Assembly: GCF_009905375.1 (NCBI RefSeq)
Contig: NW_027417639.1
Coordinates: forward strand, 1 to 64,000
Reading direction: 5' to 3'
Source: Apium graveolens
Lineage: Eukaryota > Streptophyta > Magnoliopsida > Apiales > Apiaceae
Length of the DNA: 64,000 nucleotides
Below, piece after piece: positions 34,500 to 45,791 of this stretch (position 1 is its first letter; the number at the start of each line of letters is the position of its first letter). The position numbers and the translations under genes were made by a program. Below the pieces are notes generated by a model, which ran no database searches, was not told the origin of the DNA, and saw nothing but the letters and a program-made list of their open reading frames with translations.

Positions 34500-35658
34500 C
34501 AAGGGTTTTTGATCTTTTCTTTCTAGCATAAGTTTGTAAGTGGCTAGTGTCCCTACCCCTTTTGGCATGTGCTCCTAGTTGGGAGCTTGTTTCAATTGTG
34601 ACATCCTTTTGGGAGGACGAAACTAGTAATGAGCTTATTTCCTTATTAAAAACCACAGTTTGTTGGGAAACTGTGGTATGGCTAGGTTTGGGTACTTTCT
34701 TCTCACCAGCCTTATCCTTAGGGTTTCTTTGATTTTCACACTGTTCCTCACCTTTCTCACCCACCTTCACACTCCCCTCTTTTTGTTTAGAGGATTTTGC
34801 AACTGGTTTCTTTTGAAAGAAACCAGAGGGGGCTTTCTTAGATTTGGATTTTGAAATTTGTGATTTAGTAGCTTGGGTAGGCATCTGTTTGGTTATTGAC
34901 ACATATGTCATGGCTACATTTGAAGGCAAATAAATGTGTGAGGTTGGAAGAGTGGAGACAGTTGAAATTACCTCACTTACCCGAGGTCCCTCAATAACTG
35001 GGAAATAGAAGAGGGGCACCTCTTTGTGGTGGTCTGCTCTGTTAAGATCTGCAATAATTCTTCTTTCTTGAACCCAATAATTCAGCTTGTTGGTTTGGTT
35101 CTCAATCACAATATTCTCAATGAGATGGTTAGCAAGCATCATGAAAAATCTAGCATAATAAACACTTTTACCTCTCTTATTGAGTTCTCCTAACTTAAAG
35201 CCTAACTCAAATAAGACCAAGTCATTGAAATTAAAGTACTTATCAGTAACTAGCATGTAAAGCATGTTGAGCATGGATATGTTAATAGAATCAAAGTTAC
35301 TAATCTTACCAGAAAACACTTTAGTTACCACATCACACAGATAACTCCATTCTTTCCTAAGACCCAACCTTCTAATTTCACTTAATTTAGAGGTGGTGAG
35401 TGCATAGCCCATGGAATTTAGCATGTTAACTATATCAATGTCTATGTGTGGAGTAGTAACAGTATTATCAGGAATCCTAAAGCATGCTTTGATAATATCA
35501 CTGTTAATGCAAAACTGCTTACCTTTATTAGTGAATGTGATGGTCTTATCAGTTGAGTTGTACACTACAGTTGTCCATATCTCCTCTACAACCTCACAGT
35601 AGATAGTGGGAGATTCCAGCATAGCATAGTTGAGTTTACAGCCTTTCACAAAATCCAT
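34495..35658 (-). pseudogene. Additional ORF of Copia C, 5' portion
   Basis: ATG at 35658 (minus), open for about 388 codons up to the B insertion. The N-terminal 250 residues form a compact, apparently folded region (VEEIWTTVVYN, FTNKGKQFCINSDIIKACF, RRLGLRKEWSYLCDVV, GKSVYYARFFMMLANHLI). This is followed by a Lys/Ser-rich low-complexity part with a bipartite basic stretch (KKAPSGFFQKKPVAKSSKQK; ARKKRSKT). It continues at 18022-17613 beyond B. Placement after RNase H identifies it as the SIRE-type additional ORF. Such ORFs are sometimes called env-like, but I see no signal peptide or membrane segment, so that label is not supported here. Confidence 0.7.
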
Positions 35659-36275
35659 ATTTTATGGTAATTTCCAGACTATTCAATCTCCTTGTTCACT
35701 AGAGCTGTGAAGTTGTTCTTCTCATAGATGTACCCAGTTTGAGACATGATTTTGACGACTGGTGCCATTGTTAGAGATTGAGAAATTTGCAGAGAAATTA
35801 TTTGCTTTTGAGAAAGAAAGAAGTTAGAGCAATTGAATCTTGATAATGATAAAAGAGAAGAACAAAAATGAATTCTGCTTTTATACTATCTCAGAAATAA
35901 ACTGTCAAAAATAATAAAGTATAATAAATTGACCAATAAAAATTTCCCAAAATAGCCGTTTAAAAAAGAATAAACTGTAAAAATTATGTCACTTATCCGT
36001 CGTGTCATGCTTACAAACTGTAAGTATACTTGATGGATAGTGTTCAGAGATTTAACTGCTAGGATTGGAACAATTCGACGGATGAGGATAAATTAGTTAT
36101 CCGTCGAGTTATAAAATACTCCAGAATAATAATTGATTTTTCTTAAAAATTAATATACCGACGGATGATCAAACATCGGGATGTAAATTTTACCTTAGCC
36201 AAAATTTCATCCAAAGCAAAAAAATTAATTAAATTTATGGCTGCATTACAACTTGCAAAAAATATCTGAAATGAT
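35659..36275 (-). other. Spacer between RNase H and additional ORF of Copia C, motif-rich
   Basis: About 620 bases without coding features. Holds four exact copies of CGACGGAT or its complement (35995, 36076, 36099, 36159) plus variants; 36076-36106 forms an inverted pair. The piece near the ORF start could contain a promoter or splice acceptor for the additional ORF, but none is clear. Confidence 0.55.
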
Positions 36276-39200
36276 TCAAGAATAATTAAGCATACCTAAG
36301 TCACTTACCAACCTTGAAAAAGTGGATTCATCAAGTGGCTTGGTAAATATGTCTGCAAGCTGCTTTTCACTTGGAACAAAATGAAGTTCCACAGTACCAT
36401 TCATCACATGTTCCCTTATGAAGTGGTACTTGATGTCTATGTGCTTTGTTCTTGAATGCTGCATTGGATTTTCAGTGATGGCAATTGCACTAGTGTTATC
36501 ACAGAAAATGGGAATTCTATCCACTTGTAGACCATAGTCCAACAATTGGTTTTTCATCCACAAAATCTGTGCACAGCAACTACCAGCAGCAATATATTCA
36601 GCTTCAGCTGTAGAAGTAGAAACTGAATTTTGCTTTTTACTGAACCAGGACACAAGCTTGTTCCCTAGAAATTGATAGGTTCCTGTTGTACTTTTTTTGT
36701 CTATTCTACAACCTACATAATCTGCATCTAAATAACCAGTTAGATCAAAACCAGAATCTCTAGGGTACGAAATGCCAAGTTTTGGTGTTCCCTTGAGATA
36801 TCTGAAAATTCTATTAATAGCTACTAAGTGAGATTCTCTAGGATCAGCTTGAAATCTCGCACAAATACAAGTAGCAAACATTATATCTTGCCTACTAGCT
36901 GTTAAGTACAGAAGTGAGCCAACCATGCCCCTATAGCTTGAAATATCCACAGACTTTTCAGTAGTGTTTAATTCAAGCTTAGTTGCAGTGACCATGTGAG
37001 TTTTTGCAGATGTGTAATCCATTATATCAAACTTCTTTAAAAGATCATGAATGTAATTAGTTTGACTAATGAATATTCCATGACTAACTTGCTTAACTTA
37101 TAAACCAAGAAAGTAAGTTAGTTGTCCCATCATGCTCATTTCATACTTACTTTGCATCAATTTGGCAAACTTTTTGCAAACTTTTTCATCTATAGAGCCA
37201 AAAATGATATCATCAACATAAATCTGAACAAGTATACTAGAGCCATTAACATTTCTAAAGAATAAAGTTTTATCAACAGTAACTCTTGTGAAGTGATTTT
37301 CCAAAAGAAACTTTGATAAAGTGTCATACCAGGCTCTAGGTGCTTACTTCAGTCCATAAAGTGCTTTCAAAAGATAGTAGACATGATTTGAGAAATTTGA
37401 ATCTTCAAAACCAGGAGGCTGACTAAGATAGACTTCCTCCTCCAAATCTCCATTCAGAAAAGCACTTTTGACATCCATTTGATAGACCTTGAAATTGGCA
37501 TGAGCTGTATAGGCAAAGAAAATTCTGATGGCTTCAAGTCTTGCAACAGGAGCAAAAGTTTCATCAAAATCTATTCCTTCTTGTTGATAATAGCCCTTAA
37601 CAACCAATCTAGCTATGTTCCTGACTACTATGCCATTTTCATCCATCTTGTTTCTGAATACCCATTTGGTGTCAATTGGATTCTTTCCTTTAGGCTTGGG
37701 TACTAGCTTCCATACTTTGTTCCTTTCAAATTAGTTTAGCTCCTCCTGCATAGCTAAAATCCAATCAGGATCCAACAAAGCTTCTTCTACTTTCTTTGGT
37801 TCTTCCTTAAATAGGAAGCTGCTATATAAACATTCTTCTTGAGTTGCTCTCCTTGTTTGAACTCTAGAAGATGCATCACCAATGATAAGCTCAAAAGGGT
37901 GATCTTTAGTCCATTTTCTTTGTTGAGGTAGATTAGCTCTAGATGAAGAGGCCTCATTGTTGTCTTGATGTGTGACTGAGTTTAGATTATTAGAAACTCC
38001 CCCTGAGTTTGTGAATCTTTGATTTGAGAGAGGAGAGCTTTCTGTAAATGATCTATTCGGACTTTCAGCTTCTCTTGATGACCCGACGGATGGTGCACTT
38101 TGTGTCCCGACGGATGAAGCTGATTGTCTCCTGACGGATAAGGCAGATTGTCTCCCGACGGATGAAGCATTTTGCAACTCGATAAATGTTGAATTATGTG
38201 CTTTATTAGTTGTAGATTTTTCTGCATTATCCTTATTCATTGTTTCTTGATCACTTTCATTATCGCTGTCATCACTAACCATCTCTACATTATCAAACTT
38301 GAGGCTTTCATGAGAATCTTCATCTTGCAGTCCTTCAATATTTTTATCATCAAATAAAACATGTATTGATTCCATAACAATGTTGGTTCTAAGATTGTAG
38401 ACTCTATATGCTTTTCCCACAACATATCCAACAAAAATTCCATCATCTGCTTTAGCATCAAACTTCCAATGTTGATCAGTTTGATTCCTCAAGATAAAAC
38501 ATTTGTAGCCAAAGACATAAAGAAAATTCAGAGTTGTTTTCTTGTTCTTGAGCAATTGGTAGGGTGTCATACACTTTGCTTGATTAATCAAAGAAATATT
38601 CTGAGTGTAGCAGACAGTATTCAAACCTTCAGCCCAAAAATATGTTGGTAACTTTGATTCTTCAAGCATTGTCCTTGCAGCTTCAATAAGAGATCTGTTC
38701 TTTCTTTCCACTACTCCATTTTGTTGTGGAGTTCATGCTGCAGAAAACTCATACATTATCCCATTCTCTTCACAAAATGATCTCATCACAAAATTCTTGA
38801 ATTCAGTTCCATTGTCACTCCTGATTCTCCTTACTTTAAAATCAGGATGATTGTTGACTTGCCTTGTATGATTGATGATGATTTCACTAGCCTGATCTTT
38901 AGACTTTAGAAAATATGTCCAAGAGAACTTTGAGAAATCATCTACAATTACCAGGCAAAATCTTTTCCTTGAAATGGATAACACATTAAATGGTCCAAAC
39001 AAATCCATGTGTAGCAATTGCAAAAGTTTTTCAATTGTTGAATCAAGCTTCTTTCTGAATGATGCTTTAATCTGCTTTCCCTTTTGACATGCATCACACA
39101 ATCCATCTTTAGAAAACTCCACTTGAGGAATGCCTCTAACCAGTTCTTTTTTGACAAGCTCATTCATGGTCTTGAAGTTTAGGTGGGACAACTTCTTGTT

Positions 39201-39623
39201 CCATAGCCAACTTTCATCTTGACTTGTTTTGCTGAGAAGACAAGTGATAGATTCTGCATTAGATGAGTTTAAGTCAGCTAGATACATATTTCCTTTTCTC
39301 ACTCCAGCGAGAACCACTTTGTTGCTTCTTTTGTTTGTCACAGCACATGCTTCTGAATTGAGGGTTACGGAATTGCCCTTATCACAAAGCTGGCTGATAC
39401 TCAACAAGTTGTACTTGAGACCATCCACTAGGGAAACCTCTTCAATGATGACATTGTCTTTTGAAATTAAGCCATATCCCACAGTATAACCCTTGCTGTC
39501 ATCTCCAAAAGTAATACTTGGGCCAGCTCTCTCCTTGAACTCTGTGAGCAGGGTAGAATCTCCAGTCATGTGCCTTGAACAGCCACTATTCAGGTACCAA
39601 AGATTCTTTCTATTTCCCTGCAC
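36276..39623 (-). pseudogene. pol: Pol of Copia C (protease, integrase, RT, RNase H), multiple stops
   Basis: One continuous minus-strand frame with four in-frame stops. Domains in order: aspartic protease with WYLNSGCSRHMTG, where the catalytic Asp of the family's D-S-G is Asn; GAG-pre-integrase (LSHLNF...CDACQKGKQ); integrase core (LHMDLFGP, RRIRSDNGTEF and PQQNGVVERKNR giving D, D, E); an integrase-RT spacer with SSVGRQSA-type repeats made by CGACGGAT motif copies (38084-38163); RT ([24 protein letters not shown]); RNase H (DADYVGC; STAEAEYIA; CDNTSAI; KHIDIKYHF). Stops: TGA in the integrase core (about 38733), TAA before RT (about 37731), TAA in RT (about 37344) and TAA after the YVDD region (about 37098). 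All can be explained by C-to-T changes of Gln or Arg codons. Confidence 0.88.
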
Positions 39624-39685
39624 ACATCAAAACCAAATCAAGTTGATTTTGGTACCCAAGTTTCCTTGGGTCCTGCCTTGTTAGC
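39624..39685 (-). other. Copia C gag-protease linker beside element F
   Basis: Short remainder of C between F and the protease frame (GPKETWVPKST in one frame). Bases 39681-39685 are TTAGC, the left copy of the F target duplication. Confidence 0.6.
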
Positions 39686-40697
39686 TGTTAGTCACTAAAC
39701 ACGCGCTAATAATACACGCAAGTATACGAGTTCGCAAGTAGTATAGAATCTTTTCTAGTTCATTCCCACATAGACTGTATTGGTTAACTATCTAATTTAT
39801 GCACCTAAGCAACAATGTATGGTTATTATCCAATGTTATGACAATAACAAATTGAGATTGTTTATAACTAAGAATTATGCTAACAATTATAACTACGAGA
39901 ATAAGATTGATTGAATTGATATATATGACAAACATGGGATTCTAACTTCATTAAATACTTTATTCAATAGCCTTATTATTCTTAACCTTAGCATGCAATG
40001 GTGATGACACTAATCGGATAACATAAAACTGATAAACGCCAACTTTCGTTGCACGAGTACCATTCTACCAGACATCCACAAAAGAGATAAAAGCTGAATA
40101 GGCACCAGTTATATAGAGACCCTATATGTCTATTGAATTTGACAACATAACGATTTAAGCACAAGTTATCTATCTTGATTACATAGGGCAAGTAAGATGG
40201 TTAAAATTACCTACAAATCATGCATAACAAATAAATGAACCTATGCTGGCATGGCAAGTTCTAAATCCTCAAATTCACTTTCGCTTCATTAAGAATTAAC
40301 ATGCTATCTTATAAGTTCGCGATGCTCATAAGACGAATACGCACAACCAATACTAGGATATCATAAAATCACCACATATTAAGGCATCAAACAAATTAAC
40401 TAAAGAAATCCATGAATAAATCCGCAAGAACCACATGATAACGATTAGCCCATAACCCGACTCATCATCAATGTGGGTTCCGATGAAAACATGATATAGC
40501 AAATGTAGTCTTTATACTAATAAATAAAACCAAGTATAAACAAGAGTATAGGTTCAGCAAAACAAGAAACAAGCATCCAATTTACAACTCAAAACAAAGA
40601 TTTACAAGAATAAACTAGATCATCTTCGCCTTTGTTGAATTGTGCTAAAGGTCTCTTACCGTCTTCTCCTTGCGCTCTGGTTCGTCTCTAACTTGTT
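39686..40697 (-). repeat. Truncated 3' LTR of element F
   Basis: Starts TGTTAGTCACTAAACACGCG like the other copy at 41706, and stays similar up to GTCTCTAACTTGTTA near 40697, where gag begins. The remaining 400 bp of the full LTR (42720-43127) and the PPT have been deleted. Confidence 0.82.
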
Positions 40698-41428
40698 AAA
40701 TCCTTAAGTTGGGCAGCGATAGCAGTTGCTGTGTCCAACTCCAGAATTCCTGCTACTTTCCCCTGAGTCAGTCTCTGGGAAGGATTCTGGTACTCATTAG
40801 CAGCCATCAGTTCAATGAGTTCATAGGCTTCATCGTAGCTCTTAGCTCACAAAGCTCCTCCTGATGTTGCATCAAGCATGGGCCTGGAAGTAGGACCCAA
40901 TCCATTTAGAAGCAGTTAATAATCATCCAATCAGGCATGCCATGGTGTGGGCACTTCTTTAGCATCTCCTTATATCGATCCCAAGCCTCACACCTCTCCA
41001 GTTTGCTGCACGAACTGGATAAGAGCATTCCTAATTGCTGTAGTCTTCGCCATGGGGAAGAATTTAGTGAGAAACTTTTGAGCAAGATCTTCCCAAGTTG
41101 TGATAGACCCTGCTGGTAGAGAGTGTAACCAACACTTAGCTTTGTCCCTCAGAGAGAATGGGAAGAGTCGTAGCTTGATAGCATCTTCAGTCACATCATT
41201 GAATTTGAAAGTGTCGCAGATCTCGATGAAATCCCTGATGTGCATGTTGGGGTCTTTAGTAGGAGAACCCCTAAACTGAACCGAGTTCTATATCATTTGG
41301 ATTGTGCTTGACTTGATCTCAAAAGTGTTAGCCCTGATGGCTAGTCTGATGACGCTTGACTGAATGTCATTAATCTTAGGCTTAGAATAGTCCATCAAAG
41401 CCTTCGGATTTTCCGCTTGATCACCCAT
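40698..41428 (-). pseudogene. gag: Athila-like gag fragment, element F
   Basis: From ATG 41428 (MGDQAENPKALMDYSKPKIN) through a capsid-like segment (HIRDFIEICDTFKFN; IKLRLFPFSLRDKAKCWLHS; ITTWEDLAQKFLTKFFP) to a region resembling CPHHGMPDW and MLDATSGGAL, ending AIAAQLKDLTS at the LTR junction. Several stops, including TAG near 41290, and at least one frameshift near 40985. The retrotransposon-gag domain is clear, and the LRDKA.W...PAGSITTW pattern is characteristic of Athila gag. Confidence 0.8.
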
Positions 41429-41680
41429 AGCTACCACAATTGGCTCTTCAACTTTCTCTTCTTCTTCTTCCTTCTTTTCTTCCTAAAAACTTCCCTACGA
41501 ACTACCACAAGTTCTTCCTCGGCTTTATCCAGTGTTCTCATACGAGTACGCGAACGTGTATGCATACACCCTCGCTAGAGTACCTGAAACCAAACAAGGA
41601 ACACATAAGTAACAATATCCGAGTCAATGAACTTTAACGACCTCTGATGGAAAGCACATAAACTATATATTAACACTGTA
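41429..41680 (-). other. Leader of element F
   Basis: Region between PBS and gag ATG. Contains CTTCTTCTTCTTCC-type pyrimidine runs (41455-41485). No ORF with family features. Confidence 0.5.
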
Positions 41681-41699
41681 GTCCCCGGCAGCAGTGCCA
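41681..41699 (-). promoter_or_regulatory. Primer-binding site (tRNA-Asp type) of element F
   Basis: Minus-strand TGGCACTGCTGCCGGGGAC, six bases from the 5' LTR. It is a close variant of the Athila-type PBS TGGCGCCGTTGCCGGGGA. Its mismatches would weaken priming. Confidence 0.8.
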
Positions 41700-41705
41700 A
41701 AAACT

Positions 41706-43127
41706 TGTTAGTCACTAAACACGCGCTAATAATACATGCAAGTATACGAGTTCGCAAGTAGTATAGAATCTTTTCTAGTTCATTCCCACATAGACTGTAT
41801 TCGTTAACTATCTAATTTATACACCTAAGCAACAATGTATGGTTATTATCCAATGCTAAGACGATAACAAATTAAGATTGTTTATAACTAAGAATTACGC
41901 TAACAATTATAACTACGAGAATAAGATTAATTAAATTGATATATATGACAAATATGGGATTCTAACTTCTTTAAATACTTCATTCAATAGCCTTATTATT
42001 CTTAATCTTAACATGCAATGGTGATGACACTAATCGGATAACACGAAACTGATAAACGCCAACTTTCGTTGCAGGAGTACCATTCTACTAGACATCCACA
42101 AAAGAGATAGAAGCTGAATAGGCACCAGTTATATTGAGACCCTAAATGTCTATAGAATTTGACAACATAACGGTTTAAGCACAAGTTATCTATCTTGATT
42201 ACATAGGGAAAGTAAGATGGTTAAAATTATATATAATTCGTGCATAACAAATACATGAACCAATGCTAGCATGGCAAGTTCTAAATCCTCAAATTCACTT
42301 CCGCTTCATTAAGAATTAACACGCTATCTTATAAGTTCGCGATGCTCATAAGACGAATACACACAACCAATACTAGGATATCATACAATCACCACATATT
42401 AAGGCATAAAACAAATTAACTAAAGAAATCCATAAATAAATCTGCTAGAACCCCACGATAACGATTGGCCCATAATCGGACTCATCATCAATGTGGGTTT
42501 TAATGAAAACATGATATAGCGAATGTAGTCTTTATACGAATAAATAAAACCAAGTACACACAAGAGTATAGGTTCAGCAAAACAAGAAACAAGCATCCAA
42601 TTTACAACTCAAAACAAAAATTCACAAGAATAAACTAGATCGTCTTCGCTTTTGTTGAATTGTGCTAAAGGTCTCTTGTCGTCTTCTCCTTGCGCTCTGG
42701 TCCGTCTCTGACTTGTTATCTATTAAAAATGACCTAATATGGATATATATAGCAGCCCTCAACAATCTGGAAGCTTCCCTTTTAGAATTGCAATGGAAAC
42801 AGGATTCTGAAATTCGGCCTTGGGGCGGGCGCGCTGCATTTCTGGAACCCCGGCGCGGCCGCGCGCTATCACAGCACGGGCGCGCCGTCGTTCTGGGAAA
42901 AACTCAGATTTCTTCTTAAAACTTGCTGCTTCGAACCGGCTTTCCACGAGCTTTTATTCCAACACCACCTGGACACCAAATTAGCACCAAAACAATACTA
43001 ATTCACCTGATAACCTGAATAATGCCTGAAATGCAAAAATACTAGAAAACACATAACAATTTGAGTACACATACACCAATTAAAATCTTTTTAGAGCATA
43101 ATAAAGTGTCATAAATGCCACTCAACA
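41706..43127 (-). repeat. 5' LTR of element F (1422 bp)
   Basis: Plus-strand ends TGTTAGTCAC and CACTCAACA, complementary TG...CA ends. Includes a short GC-rich patch (42820-42895, GCGCGGCCGCGCG-like) that falls in the part missing from the other LTR. Confidence 0.85.
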
Positions 43128-43132
43128 TTAGC
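43128..43132. other. Target-site duplication of element F (TTAGC), right copy
   Basis: TTAGC directly right of the F 5' LTR end; identical to 39681-39685. Confidence 0.9.
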
Positions 43133-45482
43133 TTTCTTCTTTGGTTTCTTAGGTTTGATCTCATTTGACTTGGGAATTTCTGATTCATCCTTAGTCATTT
43201 TAGTTGGACCTTTGAAACCAGTCATTTGAACAGAATTATCATACACATTTTGATTAACAGGAAAAGGCATGCTGTTTGCAAACATGTTATTCCAGTAAGG
43301 CATGCTAAGTGGCATTTGTGGCATACTAAATGAAGCATAATAAGGATTAGGTGCAAATGGCATATTAGCAAATTGTGCATTCATATTCTGAGCAGACATA
43401 GCATTCATAGGCATAGAAGGCATGGCATTCATGTTGGGAAAAGAAGAGGTTACAAATATAGGAGTAGGTATGGCAAGTTTGTAATTAACAGACAAATGAT
43501 TAACACTACCACACTTAACATAGATTTTTCTTGGAGCATACTTATCAGGTGTGTAGTTGTTATGTTTGTTAATCCCTACTTTCCCATTTCTATTGTTTTC
43601 TCTTTAGTTTCTGTTTTAACCTCAATCTTTTGTAATCTGTCATTCAATTGCTTGATGGACAGATGACCAACATTAACTTTCTTCTCCTTCTTCACTCGAC
43701 TTGATTCTCCTAAAATAAAGGTTTTGGAAACTGATCCATATTTTTCATTTAACTTGGCAAGCTTGGCTTTGCTCACAGGTTTGCTCACAGCGGACGGATG
43801 TGGCTCTTTGTCACTCGACGGATATTCCTTTTGATTATCCGATGGATGATTCTCATCATCCGTCGAGTCTACATATGTTAGCAATCCTTCAACCAAATTG
43901 GATTCGAGCTTCTCCTTACTCTTTTTCCAGGCTGCATCACAAAAGGACTTAATACCTTGAACTTTAGTGATTTGAGCATGGACATCTCTGGATGATTTCC
44001 ATGCTTTAATCACTTCCTGTTCTCGTTCAAGCCGCTTGTTTAAAATCTCTTCTTTCTTTAAGGACTCAGTTAATTCATCCTTAGCAATCTTACACTCAAT
44101 TCTCAATTTTTCAAATTCAATAAACTGAGACTCTAGCACATTATTCCTCTCACTTAAAAACAAAATATTTTCTTTAATTTTAGCATTTTCCTTAGTGAGG
44201 GACTTAAGTGTAACACGCAAGTGATATAATTCTGTAGACATGTCATTGATTGCATCATTACACTCATCTTTAGATAAATGAGCTAGGTTAGTGGTGATTA
44301 CCTGATTACTTGAAGAACTTGTTTTTGTTTCATCATACTTGGCCATTAGGGCTAGATTGACATAGCTTACATCCTCATCTTCATCCAAACCATCAGCTGC
44401 CCAATCATTTTCTTGTGTAATGAAAGCCCTTTCCTTTTGCTTGAGCAACTCAAAATATTTATGTTTGTAATTAACAGGCTCAAAATTCTTTTTACTGGAA
44501 TCTGACTTTCTACACTCACTGGAAAAATGCCCTGCCAAGCCACATTTGAAACATTTGAATTTGGATTTATCCACCATGTTTCTACTTGGCTTGGCTGCTC
44601 CAAAGTTCTTTTTAAACTTGAGATTGGCAAATCTTCTGGAAAGGAATGCTAAATGCTCATCAATATCATTCATGTCATCTTGGCTCAAATGATCTTCATT
44701 TTCAGCTACCAGCCCTTTTCCCTTGTTCTCACAGACCTTTGAAGTAGACTCAACAACTTCTACCTTCATCTCTTTCTCTTTCTCTAACTCAGCAACCAGT
44801 GCTATGGACCCTCCTTTCTTCCTTCCTTTCTCCATCCCCTCATCTTGCTCTATATCAAGCTCATAAGTCTTCAGGATGCCATACAGTCTCTCCAAGGTAA
44901 ACTCCTTGTAATCCTGAGAATTTCTCAATGAGACTGTCATTGGTTTCCACTCCTTTGGAAGAGATTTAAGGAACTTGAGGTTAGAGTCTTTTGTCTGATA
45001 GACTCTTCCATGCAACTTCAGAGCATTTAGTAGTTTTTGAAACCTACTAAAGATATCAGTGAGAGACTCACTATCTTCATAATGAAAGTGCTCATATTGC
45101 TGAATTAGTAGCTGCATCTTATTCTCCCTTACTTGCTCAGTACTATCACAAATAATCTGGATAGTGTCCCAAACCTCCTTGGTTGTTTTATAGTTAATGA
45201 TGTTATCAAACATATCACCATCAACTCCATTGAACAATATATTCATGGCCTTCTTGTCTTTCCTGATTACTCAATATTAAGATCTGACCATTCATACCTA
45301 GATTTGGGAACAGATGGTTCATTGCCTGTTGCAGCTCTCATTGGTACATGAGGACCTCTCTCTATGCAATCCACATAGGCCTCATCTTGAGAAAGAAGAT
45401 GTAGATGCATTTTCACCTTCCAGTGGTGATAATTCTCTTTATCCAAAAAAGGAATTTTAACTCCAATATCCTTCTTGTTCAT
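43128..45482 (-). pseudogene. gag: Gag of Copia C
   Basis: Starts MNKKDIGVKIPFLDKENYHH at 45482 (minus), the typical Copia gag opening. After 71 codons it meets a TAA followed by a one-base shift, then is open from 45246 to 43576. Features are the gag capsid (MNILFNGVDGDMFDNI; KEVWDTIQ; YEHFHYEDSESLTDIFSRFQ), a CCHC knuckle CFKCGLAGHFSSEC near residue 225 of that frame, and a long coiled-coil part (TESLKKEEILNKRLEREQEV). A stop and frameshift near 43576 lead to a Met/Asn/Pro-rich frame (43495 on). At 43540-43490 a second knuckle is recognisable, but its first and last cysteines are both Tyr (YVKCGSVNHLSVNY). F then interrupts the gene after KKKA. Confidence 0.85.
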
Positions 45483-45522
45483 CTTGCTATTTATTGTGAT
45501 CTTTACACTTTTTGTACTTCAA

Positions 45523-45540
45523 CAGCTTGCTCTGATACCA
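45523..45540 (-). promoter_or_regulatory. Primer-binding site (tRNA-iMet) of Copia C
   Basis: Minus-strand TGGTATCAGAGCAAGCTG, two bases from the LTR end. Confirms that the LTR to its right is the 5' LTR and that C is on the minus strand. Confidence 0.92.
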
Positions 45541-45542
45541 AT

Positions 45543-45760
45543 TGTTATTCCCTAACAATACAACAAGAATTACAGAAGGGGGGGGGGGGGTTGAATGTAA
45601 TTCTGGCTTCTTTTCGAGATTTATAAAAAAATTCTAACTCAATATATATATAAGTGTTTTGATTTGCAAGGTGCGGAATAAGGAACTAAGTAAATCAAAC
45701 ACAAAGTAATAAAAACACAAGTCTTTAAAACTTTCTGGTGGATTTGAATGTATCCACCAA

Positions 45761-45791
<31 letters not shown>

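Larger units (their letters stand above)
39686..43127 (-). mobile_element. Athila-like Gypsy element F, non-autonomous, 3.4 kb
   Basis: Inserted in Copia C with perfect TSD TTAGC (39681-39685 and 43128-43132). Minus strand: 5' LTR at right (41706-43127), a tRNA-Asp-type PBS (41681-41699), a partial gag (41428-40698), then directly a 3' LTR that lacks about 410 bp (39686-40697). No PPT, protease, RT or integrase remains. The PBS resembles the TGGCGCCGTTGCCGGGG class of Athila/Tat elements and the gag is Athila-like. The LTR copies differ at many more positions than those of A, B or D, so it is older. Confidence 0.85.

Noticed and set aside
37982..38227. HPSGDN-type repetitive ORF in Copia C
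   Set aside because: It is an alternative frame over the CGACGGAT copies in pol; the pol frame is the genuine one.
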